64,000 bases of DNA, taken from Apostichopus japonicus. Taxonomy: Eukaryota > Echinodermata > Holothuroidea > Aspidochirotida > Stichopodidae. Within the stretch, counting starts at the first letter, position 1. Every line of letters starts with the position of its first letter. Location: assembly GCF_037975245.1 (NCBI RefSeq), contig NC_092561.1:14286001-14350000 (forward strand), read 5' to 3'. Under the pieces are notes generated by a model that was given only the letters and a program-made list of their open reading frames with translations, was not told the DNA's origin and ran no database searches. This document shows, in pieces, positions 12,464 to 48,500 of this stretch. The translations under genes and the position numbers were made by a program.

Positions 12464-14597
12464 CTGTAGATAAAATAAACACAGAGAAGAGCTTTTATGT
12501 AAACAACCGACGGAAGAAACAAAATTAAAGATTGAAAAAAAAAAATGTTGAACAGAGAAAGTTAAAAAAAGCAAGATAGTCAATTCTGCGGTAAACGAAA
12601 GAAATGGGAGGGAATTAAAAACAGAATTATTCATATCTGGTTCTACCGATTTCTTGAAGAAACGGAAAGTAAAATCGGACAGGACATTCATTTCATTTGG
12701 TTCTACCAAAGGAGTTGAATTGGGATTAAGCAGCAATATTGACTGGGCAATTAAAAGTATTTTTTGTAACATATTAAAGACATTTCAGATAGATATCTAT
12801 TTTGTACACCTCTTGAAAAATTCAGTGATACTATAAATACGAGTAATCAAATACTGCCAGTTTTGTCAAATATGAGGGGTTGCTCATTACATTCTGATTA
12901 AGAAAAAATCATGACACACCAAAAAGGGAATAAAAAGAAGAAGATGAAGAAATGGTCTTGTGTATGTCTAAAAGAAGGAGTGATTTTAAGTGATTAAATG
13001 TGATAAGATGTTCCATACTTACTGGTCCAAGCTTGTGTCTTCCAAAGAACACTGGAGTCCACATCCAGTTTAAGCCTAACCCCACAGCATATGAACCCAG
13101 TGGCAACATGGCATTCTTAAAACCTCCTGAAGATTAGGGTCAACAAGAAGAAAAACTGTTTGTGAAGTTTAAGGAGACATTGAACGTGAAGTTGATTTTG
13201 TATGATTCATGTTTTTTTACAAATGATATGGAAGTCCAAGGCACCGACAATGAGCATGGTTGGCTATTAATTCTCTTGGACATTTGGCTATTAATTATTA
13301 ATATTACATTAATATTAATAAACTGGCTATTTGGCTATTAATTCTCTTGGACACTGGTCAGAGAGAGAGAAAGCTGGTGTTTTCATCAATTATAAATACA
13401 GTTTCAAATGACTCAATGTGTGGCAGTGAATGTGAAGATTGGGTAAAGAGCATTCACCTCTAACCTTTAACCTCTACGGTTTCTAGTTCAAGACTTTCAT
13501 CAGAAAACTAGGATCTCTGGACCTATTCAGAATTGCTGCTGCTGTGCAGTGTTGTTGTTGTGTGGAGTCTTCTGGTGCATTTTATGATTCATTCACTATG
13601 GCTGCACTGCAGTGACAAAGAAATTGAGTGCCTCAATCTCCCGAAGTTTGTGAGAAGGTGGCCAGATGCTGACATGGTTTAATTTATCAGGTATCGAATA
13701 GCAAAATGCTCGGCAAAATGAAAAATTTGCTATGCAAAATACAAATTTGCACAGCAGTCTTTGCATGTACAGTAAACTGAAGCATACTGTTTTCACTAGT
13801 TTATGATAAATAAAATTCATAAGCCTGAAAAGTTCTATAAGATATGTGAGCCCTTAATTGGTCAATGGTCTGTCAGATTGAGGGCGGTTAAAGGCATTGA
13901 AGACTCGCCCCAAACCGTGTGCGGCCATCTGAAGAAAAGTTAACTTTCTGTTGCACGCAAGTGACATTTTGTTTGTGTCGCTACAAAATGCAGACAGTAA
14001 TGAAACATGATACCTTGTTAGCTGGACCTGAGATGTCCATGGCTGTATGGTGTTTACACTGTGCTGTTGGTATTGACCGCAGATGTATGTACTGACTGTA
14101 CACTAGTGTCTAATTACGTAAAGTAAAGTAAAAGTAAAATTTACAGACGGTAGCAAGCTGTGTGTATTTTCTAGGATTGATGGTGGTGTCTAACACTTCT
14201 GTTACACCTCATTCGAAACTAGGTCAGATTACCGGCATAAGACGTTTCTTTTTGCGCGAGTCTTCACACCCTTCAAGTAGCAGAACTGGGAGCAGGGCTG
14301 TGTGCAACAATTTACACACCTGCCTCCTAATTCTGAGAGCACTCGTGGAAAAAGGAAAAAAAAAAACCTACCTCCGTCCTTCCATGCCAAATACGATGCA
14401 TAGCCCATGGCAGTATAGAGCGAGGTCCACATGGGTCCAAACACCCAGTTAGGAGGGGTCCATGGTGGTTTGTTGAGGGTTTTGTACCATCCCTTGATTT
14501 GATCCTTGGTTATGGTGGCACCATACAAACCACCGATATGTGGCAGGACCACAGCGGCCGCTATTCGTAGGTACTCTGTTACGTTGTAGTCTGGCAT
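12293..14597 (-). CDS. TSPO: TSPO, translocator protein (18 kDa), whole gene, three coding exons
   Basis: Outer mitochondrial membrane TspO/MBR-family protein that binds cholesterol, porphyrins and benzodiazepine-type ligands. Exons on the minus strand are 14597-14372, 13126-13023 and 12463-12293. All introns are GT-AG and splice phases match (1, then 0), giving 166 aa; the human protein has 169. Residues 44-72 carry the family signature PPWTPPNWVFGPMW, and exon 2 encodes GLGLNWMWTPVFFG. Five hydrophobic segments can be traced. Residues 153-162 (V-x2-Y-x5-K) fit the cholesterol-recognition CRAC pattern in the expected C-terminal place. An acceptor-like AG just before the ATG suggests an upstream untranslated exon, as in vertebrate TSPO. 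The gene is divergent from IARS2. No break is seen, so it looks functional. Confidence 0.94.
13023..13126 (-). CDS. TSPO: TSPO coding exon 2 (aa 76-110)
   Basis: Acceptor TCTTCAG and donor GTAAGT. The 104 nt begin in phase 1 and end in phase 0. It encodes helix 3 with LGLNWMWTPVFFG, a family signature with conserved aromatic residues. Confidence 0.93.
13892..14272 (-). mobile_element. TTAA-flanked MITE, family A, copy 2, in TSPO intron 1
   Basis: Inverted termini AGGCATTGAAGACTC / GAGTCTTCACACCCT. TTAA at 13888-13891; the other side reads TCAA (14273-14276). It has about 28 extra AAAGT-rich bases near 14115 compared with the other copies. Confidence 0.72.
14372..14597 (-). CDS. TSPO: TSPO coding exon 1 (aa 1-75)
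   Basis: Starts at the ATG at 14597 (M-P-D-Y-N-V) and ends in phase 1 at a GTAGGT donor (14371 downward). It encodes transmembrane helix 1, the loop with the PPWTPP motif and the start of helix 2. The intron that follows (13127-14371) contains a TTAA-flanked MITE. Confidence 0.94.
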
Positions 14598-14754
14598 TCT
14601 GACTCTGATGGTGTAAGCATGAATGAAACATTTCCTTCAAGTCATATCACAATATTTTCCAATTTTTTTAATGTCAGAGATTATGGATTGATAACCAGAT
14701 GGATCTTCAACAAGACATATCATCAACATGTCTACTTGCAGAGTGAACATTTAA

Positions 14755-15314
14755 AGGACTGGTTCAGTTGACATACATGTTTATGTTATATGAAAGAGGA
14801 CAATAAAAGAACACAATGGTGAAAAAACTGTTCAAATATCTTTTTCGGTCAAAGAGATATTCAAGTGTAAAGTTTTATCAGATTGTGTAGAAACTGCTGA
14901 AATCTGACTAGCTGTGATGTCACATCCTCACATTCCTGAAAAGTCTTTGTTTTTTTTCTCTAAATATTTTGTGAGATTTCATGACTTTCAACAAAAAGAT
15001 ATGTCAGGAGATCTCATTTTTGTCAAAGGAAGTATTTGAGATTAAACATCTCTGAAGAATTTTTGATTATATTATTTTCAAATGTGTTAAAAAATCAAAG
15101 AAATATATTCACAAATGTTAAGGAAGTGAGGATGTGACGTCACACCCTCACAGTATTTCTTTCTACACCAGTCGTTTTCAAAGAAATTTTGATATCTTCC
15201 AAGTGTCATATCTCCTTAACAGAGCATGCTATCATGGTAGTTTCTTCACTGTTCTTTTTGTCCTTTTGTGCTCTTTCATACAAAATAGACATGTCAAACA
15301 CCTGAACCAATCCT
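14755..15314. mobile_element. TTAA-flanked MITE, family B, with long inverted repeats
   Basis: TTAA at 14751-14754 and 15315-15318. The left arm AGGACTGGTTCAG...GAAAGAG recurs inverted on the right. Internally GATGTCACATCCTCAC faces GAGGATGTGACGTCAC. Fold-back structure, no coding content. It ends about 150 bp upstream of the TSPO start codon. Confidence 0.72.
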
Positions 15315-15828
15315 TTAAAAAAACAAAATCACAAGTGGAGAATTTTCCGCACTGACATACAATATACTTTCTTCAAGTTTCACACAGGAAAATATACTAG
15401 CAAGTTTCACTTTCCATATATGACAAACTGAAACATTTTGTAGAGAAATATTGGAAACTTTTAATCATATTCAATTATATAAACAAAAAAATTGCTGGAA
15501 TTTACCTTTAAAAACTATATATAATCAGATTCAGGGCTGAATTCACACTTTGGGGACTCTGGGTCAGTTGGTAAAATTGGAGCTTATAAACTGACTGTTA
15601 TATGGAAATCATGGCATGATTTGTGTTTCAGTCTAGGTAAAGAGTTTTTAGTTCTTATGTGTGTATGCAATATAGCCAACATAAATGTATAGTGAGATCT
15701 CTATCATAACTTTTCATAAATTGCTATAATGTATATAACAATGAAAGTAATTTAGAAAGTCATAAAAAAAAACCTTTAATGAAATGTGCAAATCCACCAA
15801 CAATTACAGGAAAAAAGGGGTTCTTGAA

Positions 15829-16436
15829 TAATAAGCTGTGTAAATCAGGATGAAATATATATACCTATCACTAGCTCCTTCATACTAGTTAGATCAATAG
15901 AGGATGCAAACCATAAACATTTCTTTTTGGTGATCACACATTTCATTAAGTTTCAATGTCATGATTTTGCAAGAAACTGTATGATTAATTGCAGAATACC
16001 TCGCAACACAATGTTCCATGCTGTAGCTGGCTACACTGTCGCACAGACTGGCCAACCAACTTACCATTCAGAAATTTCTTTTTCACAAAACGGCTCAAGT
16101 AACATAAGAATGAGAATTTGATTACATGTTTAGTAATAAGCTGTGTAAATCAGGATGAAATATATACCTATCACTAGCTCCTACATACTAGTTAGATCAA
16201 TAGAGGATGCAAACCATAAACATTTCTTTTTGGTGATCACACATTTCATTAAGTTTCAATGTCATGATTTAGCAAGAAACTGTATGATTAATTGCAGAAT
16301 ACCTCGCAACACAACGTTCCATGCTGTAGCTGGCTACACTGTCGCACAGACTGGCCAACCAACTTACCATTCAGAAATTTCTTTTTCACAAAACGGCTCA
16401 AGTAACATAAGAATGAGAATTTGATTACATGTTTAG
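15829..16436 (+). repeat. Tandem direct duplication, about 305 bp x 2
   Basis: 15829-16133 and 16134-16436 are nearly identical from TAATAAGCTGTGTAAATC to ATTACATGTTTAG, with only a few differences, so the duplication is recent. No coding content recognised. Confidence 0.9.
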
Positions 16437-17340
16437 TAATAATATCACAATCAAATTTTAGTTTCAATAAGGTCCCAAAATAATAATTGTAACAATGTAA
16501 TGATGGGTCATTCTTAAAAGGAATGGCAAAAAAATGAGCCGTTCTGAGAGTGTAGCCACAACAGCATAATACATTAAACTTAATTTCTTTTTGGCATTTG
16601 GTGATTTTTTGGGTGTTGGAAAAAACAGTAACTTACTTAGTAAGATTAACCTGCCAAATATGGGGCATCCAAATTGAGTAAGTGTTTGAAACATCAGTAC
16701 CTTATGTCTAGTATAGGCCGACAATTCTTAACTTTCCTGTCTAGATTAATAAACTGACTCTCTTTAGTTAATTTTGGCAAGGTCAAACTAACTTAGGCTA
16801 GGACTTACTTGCCTAAGTCCTCCAAGTCAATTATAATTATTATTTGATGCACTTAACTGTTTTCTTGCGAAGTTCTCATGTAGTTATCAGGTAGATGTGT
16901 GCAAGCCCACCTTGTGTCGGTCTGGCGCTGCTGTCAAGTGATCTTTACTAAAGCCTTATTTAGGCAAACAGCAGAATTTCAACTTACACAACTACTATAT
17001 GACGTTGACCTGTTTCTACCAACGTATATATGCGCTGCAGTGTGAGCCTAGGCTATGTTAGGTTCGTAGGTTATGTAACATAGATGAATCTCATAATAAG
17101 GATCACTTGGGGCTGCTAACTATATTATTTGTATGCATACTTTCCAGGGACGTTCTGAGATTAGAGAATATTACTGGGGTCAGTAAAATTTCATCACATA
17201 ATTATTTGATTCAAGTTATGCAGAGGAAACTTATTTATTTTATATTTAATATAATTTTAAATTATATTGGTATGCAGAAATATATTTTTAATGCATTAAT
17301 TAATTGTTTAAATATCTGAAATTCGACAGAGGCCAGGAGG
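16437..17340. other. Intergenic upstream of IARS2
   Basis: AT-rich, no repeat ends or exons recognised. The IARS2 promoter should lie in its last part. Confidence 0.4.
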
Positions 17341-17368
17341 AAAGAAAATGGCGGCGTACATAGAGTGA
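17341..17368 (+). promoter_or_regulatory. YY1-like AAATGGCGGC motif and 6-codon uORF in the IARS2 5' region
   Basis: GAAAATGGCGGC at 17345-17356 matches the YY1 core (AAnATGGCGGC), common just after start sites of mitochondrial-protein genes. The same ATG (17348) opens a uORF (M-A-A-Y-I-E, stop at 17366-17368), 138 nt before the main ATG. Whether this lies in the 5' UTR is inferred from position. Confidence 0.45.
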
Positions 17369-17506
17369 ACCGTTGTGACATTACCCTTAAAATTACTTTA
17401 AGCAATATACTTTTCTAGACAGTGCCATAACTTTTTACCAGTTTTAGAAGCTTAAAACTTCTTTTCCCGTCACGGGATACTGCTTTAATAGCTACAACGT
17501 TTTAAA

Positions 17507-41280
<23,774 letters not shown>

Positions 41281-41561
41281 ACCCTCAACATCTTACCGTT
41301 TGTCGTTCTATCGGGAAGGACCTCGTTTGGTGTCCACGATGATTATAAAACTGAAATAAGAAAATATCCGCTACGGTTCAAGAGGATGGGTCTGTAGGTC
41401 TATGAGCTGCTGATGGGAAAACAGGTACAGTCGGCCAGGCCTGACTGAAGGGTGGCACAAATCAATTTGGCTGTCGTTACGTGGAAAAATGCGAGTAGTT
41501 GGCCAAATGTGCATGTAACTTGACTATTAATAATGACAGGTTAATATTTTGCAAATTTTTT

Positions 41562-41567
41562 ATTAAA
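41562..41567 (+). terminator. Candidate IARS2 polyadenylation signal ATTAAA
   Basis: First common signal variant after the stop codon, 282 nt downstream. AATAAA also occurs near 42371 and 42405. Use is inferred. Confidence 0.35.
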
Positions 41568-43068
41568 GTCAGTTTCTTTTGGGGAACTCCAACATATAGC
41601 ATTCCTGACTAGCACTGACAAACTATAGCTGCATTGATTGCCTTCTGTATATCAGCATTGTCTACTACAATCTATCTCATTGCTCTCAATGATATCATGA
41701 AGGGCAAAACTGACAAGAGAAGCAGGACATGTCTCTTCTACGTACATCAACAAAATAATATAAAGGAGGGAGTTGATCAACAGAACCAAGTCAACAAAAT
41801 AATATAAATGAGAATGTTCACTGATCATCAAATTCTATATAATTTATAATATTTACTCATGAATGTGACTTGCATATACTAAGTACTACTCAACATGTAT
41901 AGATCTGTTTGTATGATTTGTTTTTACCCAAGGAAATCATTCATCTGGTATTCATATATTTGCATAGCTTCTGTTGATGCTATGCAAATTTGGCCAAATT
42001 GCCAGAGAAATGCAAAGATGTATAATAGCAGTTTATATTAACCCAGAGAATGGTAGGCCTAGTATTGAGGAGGAGAAGTCTAAAATACCAAAACTTTTAC
42101 CCAAAATGTAAACACTAGATTACTCCCTGTAAACAGAAAAAAAAATAATAATAATTTGGTAGATCTAGGTAGAAAAGGTCAACTTGTATTATTATTATTT
42201 AATTATATTGTTGTTTTGAGGAGATACATGTATTAACACACATTCTGTGATATTTACATTTTGGAATGGGTTCTTGGAAAGGAAAACGGACTAACTACTT
42301 GTCTATTCACTTGGTTTTATACTACTAACAAGTAAAATACTACAGGTTTTTGCCTCAGCTTTTCTATTACAATAAATTGCAAATCAAATGTTTTATGAGA
42401 TAAAACAATAAACTGGGTCCTTGTACCAACATTACTGCATATTTCTGGTTCTCTTTTCTCTAAGAAAAGTCAAGGCATGAAGACAGTCTGAACAAATTTA
42501 AAAAGAGCAAAGCATCTCTTTAGCTATAAGGAGATTTGAACGAGTTACCTCAGAACTACACATCATGTGCTCTACTGCCTGACCTATCCAGCCATTAGTA
42601 AATAGGGAACACTTTGTAAATATTTCCTTGGTTAACCAGGGGTTGCACCCTAGTTTTAATTGCAACAGATTTGGAATTTCTAATCTGGGCGGAGGCTGAA
42701 TTCAGCTGGAGTGCCAGCCGGATTTCCCACAGTTTCTTTAGGGTAGAGAGAGGTGGGGGGGGGGGGGGGGGGAGGGTGCTTGGTGGTGGTGTAAAGGAAA
42801 ATCTACATTCCCAGATAAGAAATATAAATATAATGAGGACATCCCCAGCCCATGAATCGAGATGGTGAAATTGTTGCTGCATCTAAATCCATCATTTCAT
42901 GAAAAAATCTTTTTGCTTTTTACTCACTTTGTATGACAATTTAGAGTTTCTTCCCAAAAGTACATTGCAATAGGAAAGTAAGGTGGAATACATTTACAAA
43001 TCTATATTAATTGGGATAATTTTTTGGGTATGTTATCACATTTTACTTGCAAAAGTCTAAACTAGTAC
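41568..43068. other. Intergenic downstream of IARS2, no recognised gene
   Basis: AT-rich sequence with one SINE head (42530-42597) and a G-run at 42756-42772. No coding exon recognised. Confidence 0.5.
42530..42597 (-). mobile_element. tRNA-like SINE head downstream of IARS2
   Basis: Minus strand AATGGCTGGATAGGTCAGGC and TAGAGCAC, then CGTTCAAATCTC, resemble a decayed tRNA with A and B boxes; related to the head at 31653. Confidence 0.5.
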
Positions 43069-43090
43069 AGGTGCGTATCCAGGGGGGGTG
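43069..43090 (+). mobile_element. Left end of a hAT-like element
   Basis: CAGGTGCGTATCCAGGGG is a typical MITE terminus in this window; it mirrors the right end at 50337-50352 (CCTGGATACGCGCCTG). No matching right end with target duplication found nearby. Confidence 0.4.
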
Positions 43091-43113
43091 TTGGGGGCGC
43101 GCGCCCCCCGGGT

Positions 43114-43235
43114 AAGGAAAAGAGGAGAGAAAAAAAGAAGAAAAAAGGGAAAGGAGGGGAAAAAAAGAAAAGGAGGAGAGGAAGGAAGGGAAAAGAAAAA
43201 AGAGAGAAAAAGGAGAAAAGTAGGGAGTAGAAGAT
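43114..43235 (+). repeat. Polypurine tract, about 120 nt
   Basis: Almost only A and G, with mirror-like AGGAAAAG patches. Could form triplex DNA. Frames on the opposite strand are poly-Phe/Ser/Leu artefacts. Confidence 0.85.
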
Positions 43236-43875
43236 AGCCAAGACCTCGGGAAGAGAAAGAGGAACAGTCATAGTTGATGCGCTGATCCCTATTATACACA
43301 CAGGGTAGCCAGTGACAGATCAACGATTACGGAGTGGGTATGCGCCTCACCCTACCCCATACACCGACAACTCCATTTTTGACGTTTCCATTTTTCCTCT
43401 CTCACTAATGTATCTATATAAATACTATAAATGTTCTATCATAACCCGTGTGTGTGTGTATGGACGCCTTAAACAATTGTACAATTGTGCTATATGGAAC
43501 CAACTGTGGCTGGTCTTGAACTCGAACGAGTCGTCGGCGAACATGACGCATTTCGGGAAAGGGGCGACCGCCCCCCCCCACCCCGAGCAAATTTTCTTCA
43601 TGACATCGCTAGTAATTTCAAAATAGACAATGCTTAGATGCAACTTACAAGGCCTGGGAAGTGTCATTTCCAGCGATCTGGGAGGCATTTTCGGCCAAAA
43701 TTTTTCTTGTACGCTTCGCGCCAACTTATGGTGGCGCTTCGCTTAGATAGTTTGCCTACAGGCTTCGCCCCTCCCTTGGCAATTACTCGCTACACGCCTG
43801 TTCGAATTTGTAAAGCAAAGAGCCATAGGCGTACGAGGCGGGGGGGGGCAGGGGGGCAGACTGCCCCCCCCCCAA

Positions 43876-44025
43876 ATTTCCAGAGGACAAGAAATTCGGG
43901 CAAAAGTCCTGAAAAATTCGGGCAGCCTAAGAGGAGAAAAAAAATATATATATATATTTTTTTTTCTCCTCTTAGGCTGCCCGAATTTTTCAGGACTTTT
44001 GCCCGAATTTCTTGTCCTCTGGAAA
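43876..44025. repeat. 150-bp near-perfect palindrome
   Basis: Arms of about 65-75 bp: TTTCCAGAGGACAAGAAATT...AGGAG on the left and its exact inverse on the right around an AT/T-run centre. It explains long frames on both strands here. Confidence 0.9.
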
Positions 44026-44026
44026 T

Positions 44027-44029
44027 ATA

Positions 44030-44125
<96 letters not shown>
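44027..44125. repeat. (AT)n microsatellite
   Basis: About 50 AT units with one AAAT interruption. Confidence 0.95.
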
Positions 44126-44126
<1 letters not shown>

Positions 44127-44298
44127 GTAGCTTGCCCGAATCTTTTTCAAATTTTTGCCCGACAATTCTATGATTTTCTTTATTTAGCATCATGATGCCC
44201 GAATATTTCCGTGTAACACCACCGTAAGCCCATTTTATCTGGGCTCCCACGCTTTTGCACGATCAATTTTTTTCTAACTAGTCAATTGTTTACCTGGA

Positions 44299-44905
44299 CA
44301 AAGGGTGGCGGAACCGGGGGGCACAGGGGGCACGTGCCTGAGGTGCCTCAAGTTAGCAAGAGGCCAGGGAACCGGAATGAACACTCGGGAAGGGCCGTTT
44401 CCGGCCATCTGAGGGGTTTGTTAAACCAAAAATTTTCTAGTACGCTCCGCGCCAACTGATGGTGGCGCTCCGCTCAGATAGTCGTGCATACAACGTTACA
44501 AATCCTGGCTAAGCCCGTGACTTTTAATGAATTTCTGTGGGGCAAACTCAAAGCTATTTTGAATGGAAAAAATTTGTTAAGATATTAACAAGAAAAAAAA
44601 CTTTAATTCGGAAGATTCCTACATTAGCAACTAGCATGATTTCACCTCATTTTGTCTCAAAAGAAAAATTGTTCTTGGTTTCCCAATTTGCGAATTGGAT
44701 ATTGCAGTGCTAGTATGCATATTTTCCTTTGGGGGGGGGGGGCGTTGATGGAGTGATGTGTATACACAAATATGATAATGTAATAAGAGTTATAAAGGGT
44801 ACTAAATATAAGGCTGCATCAGTCCAATCGAATTTCTGCAAAGTGCCCTTTGAATTGATGTCGGTGCCCCCCCCCCCCAGATTAAAAGTGCTTCCGCCGC
44901 CCTTG
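44299..44905 (-). mobile_element. hAT-like MITE nested inside the 43824 element
   Basis: Termini CAAAGGGTGGCGGAACC and CTTCCGCCGCCCTTG (inverted). Flanks share ACCTGGA(C) at 44292-44298 and 44906-44913. Same family as 53872-54553 in opposite orientation. Confidence 0.78.
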
Positions 44906-45339
44906 ACCTGGACATCCCCAACATGAGTGTTAATAAGAAACATTTTCTTTTTCATGGATGGTGGGGGGGGGTGCAGGTTTGTCATATTCTTTGTTATATT
45001 TTATATTTTTTTGTGAGACAAATTGCAGTCTCACCCGACACAGCGACATTATCCCGCCTACGTGTCGTTGAACAATGTATGTTTTCCTGGAGGTAGCTGA
45101 GTACTATGTTAAAATTATAAATAAGGTAACTAAATAGGAGCTTAAAAAATATACTGTCCCATTTTTCCCTTCAAAGTGATGTTACCTGTTTTTCTTCTTC
45201 TAATTTACCAAATTTTTGGGGAAGTGTAAATTTCTAAAACGTGAGATTATAAAATAAAGAATGTTTAGATGCAACTTGCAAGGCCTCAGAAGTGCCGTTT
45301 CCGGCAATCTGAGAGGCATTGTTTGCCAAAAATTTTCTT

Positions 45340-45381
45340 GTACGCTACACGCCAACCGATGGTGGCGCTCCGCTTAGATAG
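45340..45381 (+). repeat. Conserved hairpin module (GCGCCAACCGATGGTGGCGC)
   Basis: GTACGC...GCCAACYGATGGTGGCGCTCCGCTTAGATAG occurs at 43709-43750, 44439-44481, here, 50267-50308 and (inverted) 53640-53682. The centre folds as GCGCC-ACC / GGT-GGCGC with one bulged A, though this copy has ACGCC on the left. Upstream GGAAGTGCCGTTTCCGG is also shared. Confidence 0.85.
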
Positions 45382-45534
45382 TGTCACGGGAACTTTCGGG
45401 CACAAAAAGTTCTGCCCCCCCAAACTGAAATGGTCCCGTACGCCTATGCAAAGAGCAGATATAAAATCATATCAGTGAGCATTGAAATGCATGTTCCACG
45501 ATGAACAGCCTCAAAAACTGTTTATGTGTGTAGT

Positions 45535-48500
45535 CAAAGGCGTAGGAGCCCAATTGGATTTGGGGGCTGTAATGACTTGCCCGAAAAAAAGCCAAAATTT
45601 TTCTCGCGCCAAGCGCGCGTTCAACATATCGATGCCAATATCATATAACCAAGCATCGGCCATTACATTGCATGGCATCGTGTACCGCACGGTCCGTGAA
45701 AGTTGCACAGTTTACCGCTGGATGCTAATGTTAACAACGAAATGTCTGATGTAGATGGAGAAAAAGCATGCAGATCCATTCGAATGCAATCAAATCAACT
45801 ACGTTTTTAAATATTCTCTATTCGAACGGATTCATCCCTACAATAACTGTCCCAACTCGTATTAGTAGCATTACTACAAGCCTGATAGATAACATCATTA
45901 CAAACGATGATTCTACGATTACTTCAGGGGTTCTCATCACTGATATAAGTGACCATTTTCCGATATTTCTAAAAGTGGTAGGGAAGAAAATCAGATCTAA
46001 CAACACCATCTATAGACGTAATTACAATACTAACAACGTAAAGCGGTTTACTTCTGAAATAAAGGACACATATTGGGATAATGTTTTAAACGAAAATGAT
46101 GTCAATTCTGCTTATAATACCTTTTTTAATTATCTCAGTTCAACTTATAATAATTGTTTTCCTATTCGCCAAATCAATCATAAACAGCGTCGTAGAAAGA
46201 AACACCCATGGATTACGAATGGTATTTTGACTTCCATTAAAAGGAAGCACAAACTTTACAGACGTCAGTTAAAGTCTCCTACAGTTATGTACAAGTCTAT
46301 GTATACAACGTATCGTAATAAGCTTAATCAAGTAATCAGACTTTCGAAAAAGCTCTATTTTGACAATAAATTTAATGAGAGCAGAAATAACACAAATCAT
46401 ACATGGCGTACTATTAATGAAATATTGCACAATAACCGTAAAGAATCATCATATCCTGCTGTTTTCAAAGATGGTGACCAAGAAACCAGTGATGAAAATA
46501 TTATTGCGAATAACTTCAACAATTTCTATGTAAATCTTGGACCATCGCTTGCTAGTAAAATTAAAAACAAAGGTAAATCACATGAAACCATCTGTGATAA
46601 CAATAGTCATTCAATATTCACATTCCCAGTCACTGAAGAAGAACTAATTAAAAGTGCAACTTCCAACTTGAAACCCAATAAAGCAGCAGGATATGATGAT
46701 TTCAAACCTGGTATTATAAAAAATGTTATTCCTTTTATTGCTAAGCCTTTGACCCATATATGTAATTTATCATTTAACACTGGCGTATTCCCAGATAAAC
46801 TTAAAACGGCAAAGGTTATACCAATCTATAAAAGGGAGATTCAAATGTATATGAGAATTATCGACCGATTTCATTGCTTTCCTGTTTTTCTAAAATCATA
46901 GAACGACTTATGTTCAATCGCATATTTCATTTTCTTAACCAATATAATATTCTCTGTAAAGAACAGTACGGCTTTCGACCCGAACATTCTACTGAACTGG
47001 CTTTGGCAGATGCACTTAACAGTTTACACACTAGTCTTAATAATGGCAAAAATTGCATTGGTGTATTCCTCGACCTTTCGAAGGCGTTTGACACGATCGA
47101 TCATACCATCCTTATCAATAAATTATTTTCATACGGCATTAGAGGAACTACTCTCAACTGGCTTGAAAGCTATATTTCGAACAGATATCAGTATACCTTG
47201 TATAAAAACTCTAGATCCGATCTTGCTAAAATTCGTTGCGGCGTTCCACAGGGTTCAGTCTTAGGTCCTTTGTTATTTATTCTATATATTAAAGATATTT
47301 GTCATGTCTCCAAACTAGCCAAAATCATTCTCTTTGCTGATGACACCAGTATTTTCTTCGAGAGCGACGACATAATCACATTATCTTCCAACGTGTCAAA
47401 TGAATTAAATAAATTCTGTAATTGGTTTTCAGCCAACAAATTATCACTAAATGTACAAAAAAAAGTAATTACATTGTCTTTAATACTCGTAATACACTTA
47501 TTTGGAATAAAGATATATGTATGGATGGTAAAATAATCAAGCAAGTTTATACTACTAAGTTTTTCGGTGTAAATATTGATTGTAAACTTAGCTGGCGCAA
47601 CCATATTTCAACTATTTGCAGTATAATTGCACGGAATGTTGGCATATTATCTAAGTTGAAATATTATCTATCGGAAAACATACTCAGAACACTATACCAG
47701 ACCCTGGTTGTCCCGCATCTCACTTATTGTTCCATTATTTGGTCTGGTACATACAACACCAACCTTAACAATCTTATAATACTCCGAAAGGCAGCCATTC
47801 GCCACATAACACACTCAGCCCCACGTGAGCACACCAGTCCCCTATTTAAGAAACTCAACTTACTAAAATTGCACGATCTCATTAAAGTTAAGCTTGCATT
47901 ATTTGCCTACAAGACCTGGAATGGATTACTACCAGCTGCCTTTGACAATTTTTTAACCAGTAACAGAGATGTACATAATCATAACACGAGGCATGCTAAT
48001 CATGCCCACTATAATCTCTACAATACCACCATTGGAACTTTAAGCCTACAAAACCGTGCAACAAAAACATGGAATCTTCTAATGAACGATTTAAAGAGTA
48101 AAAAGTCAGTCACATCCTTTAAGAAGTGGTTTTGTAAGGAAATAATAGCTAGTTACTGACTAAAACTAAATTATACCTGTATGTAATTTCTATATACATA
48201 TTGAACATTTAATTTGTATTTATATCTATGTATGTATTCATACACACACACATATATATATATATATTGTTTTTTCTTTTCTTTTCTTTTCTTTCTTCAG
48301 GGAGTCTTCCACATTGTTAAGCTTTTAAGCTTTTTGGAAGACTTCCTCCACTTTGTACTTTTGTGGCAAACAAATAAATAAATAAATTCCATTTATGTCA
48401 AAACTCTCTTTTACAGTAGAAATGTCGGCCAAGCTTAGAACTTTATTTTAATTACCAAGGAGATCATTTTTAAGCTATTCATTGCTATTTATTTTTCTTT

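Larger units (their letters stand above)
43824..45448 (+). mobile_element. hAT-like non-autonomous element, 1.6 kb, with nested insertion
   Basis: Termini CATAGGCGTACGAGGC and inverted CCCGTACGCCTATG; exact 8-bp target duplication CAAAGAGC at 43816-43823 and 45449-45456. No transposase frame. Holds a 150-bp palindrome, (AT)n and a second element (44299-44905). Confidence 0.85.

Noticed and set aside
43638-44250. Three long frames (140-151 codons) rich in Ile-Tyr
   Set aside because: They are readings of the palindrome and (AT)n tract on either strand.
45738-48426. GAAATGTC on both sides of the LINE as its target duplication
   Set aside because: The right copy lies about 40 bp past the (AAAT)n tail; an 8-bp match at that offset can be chance.
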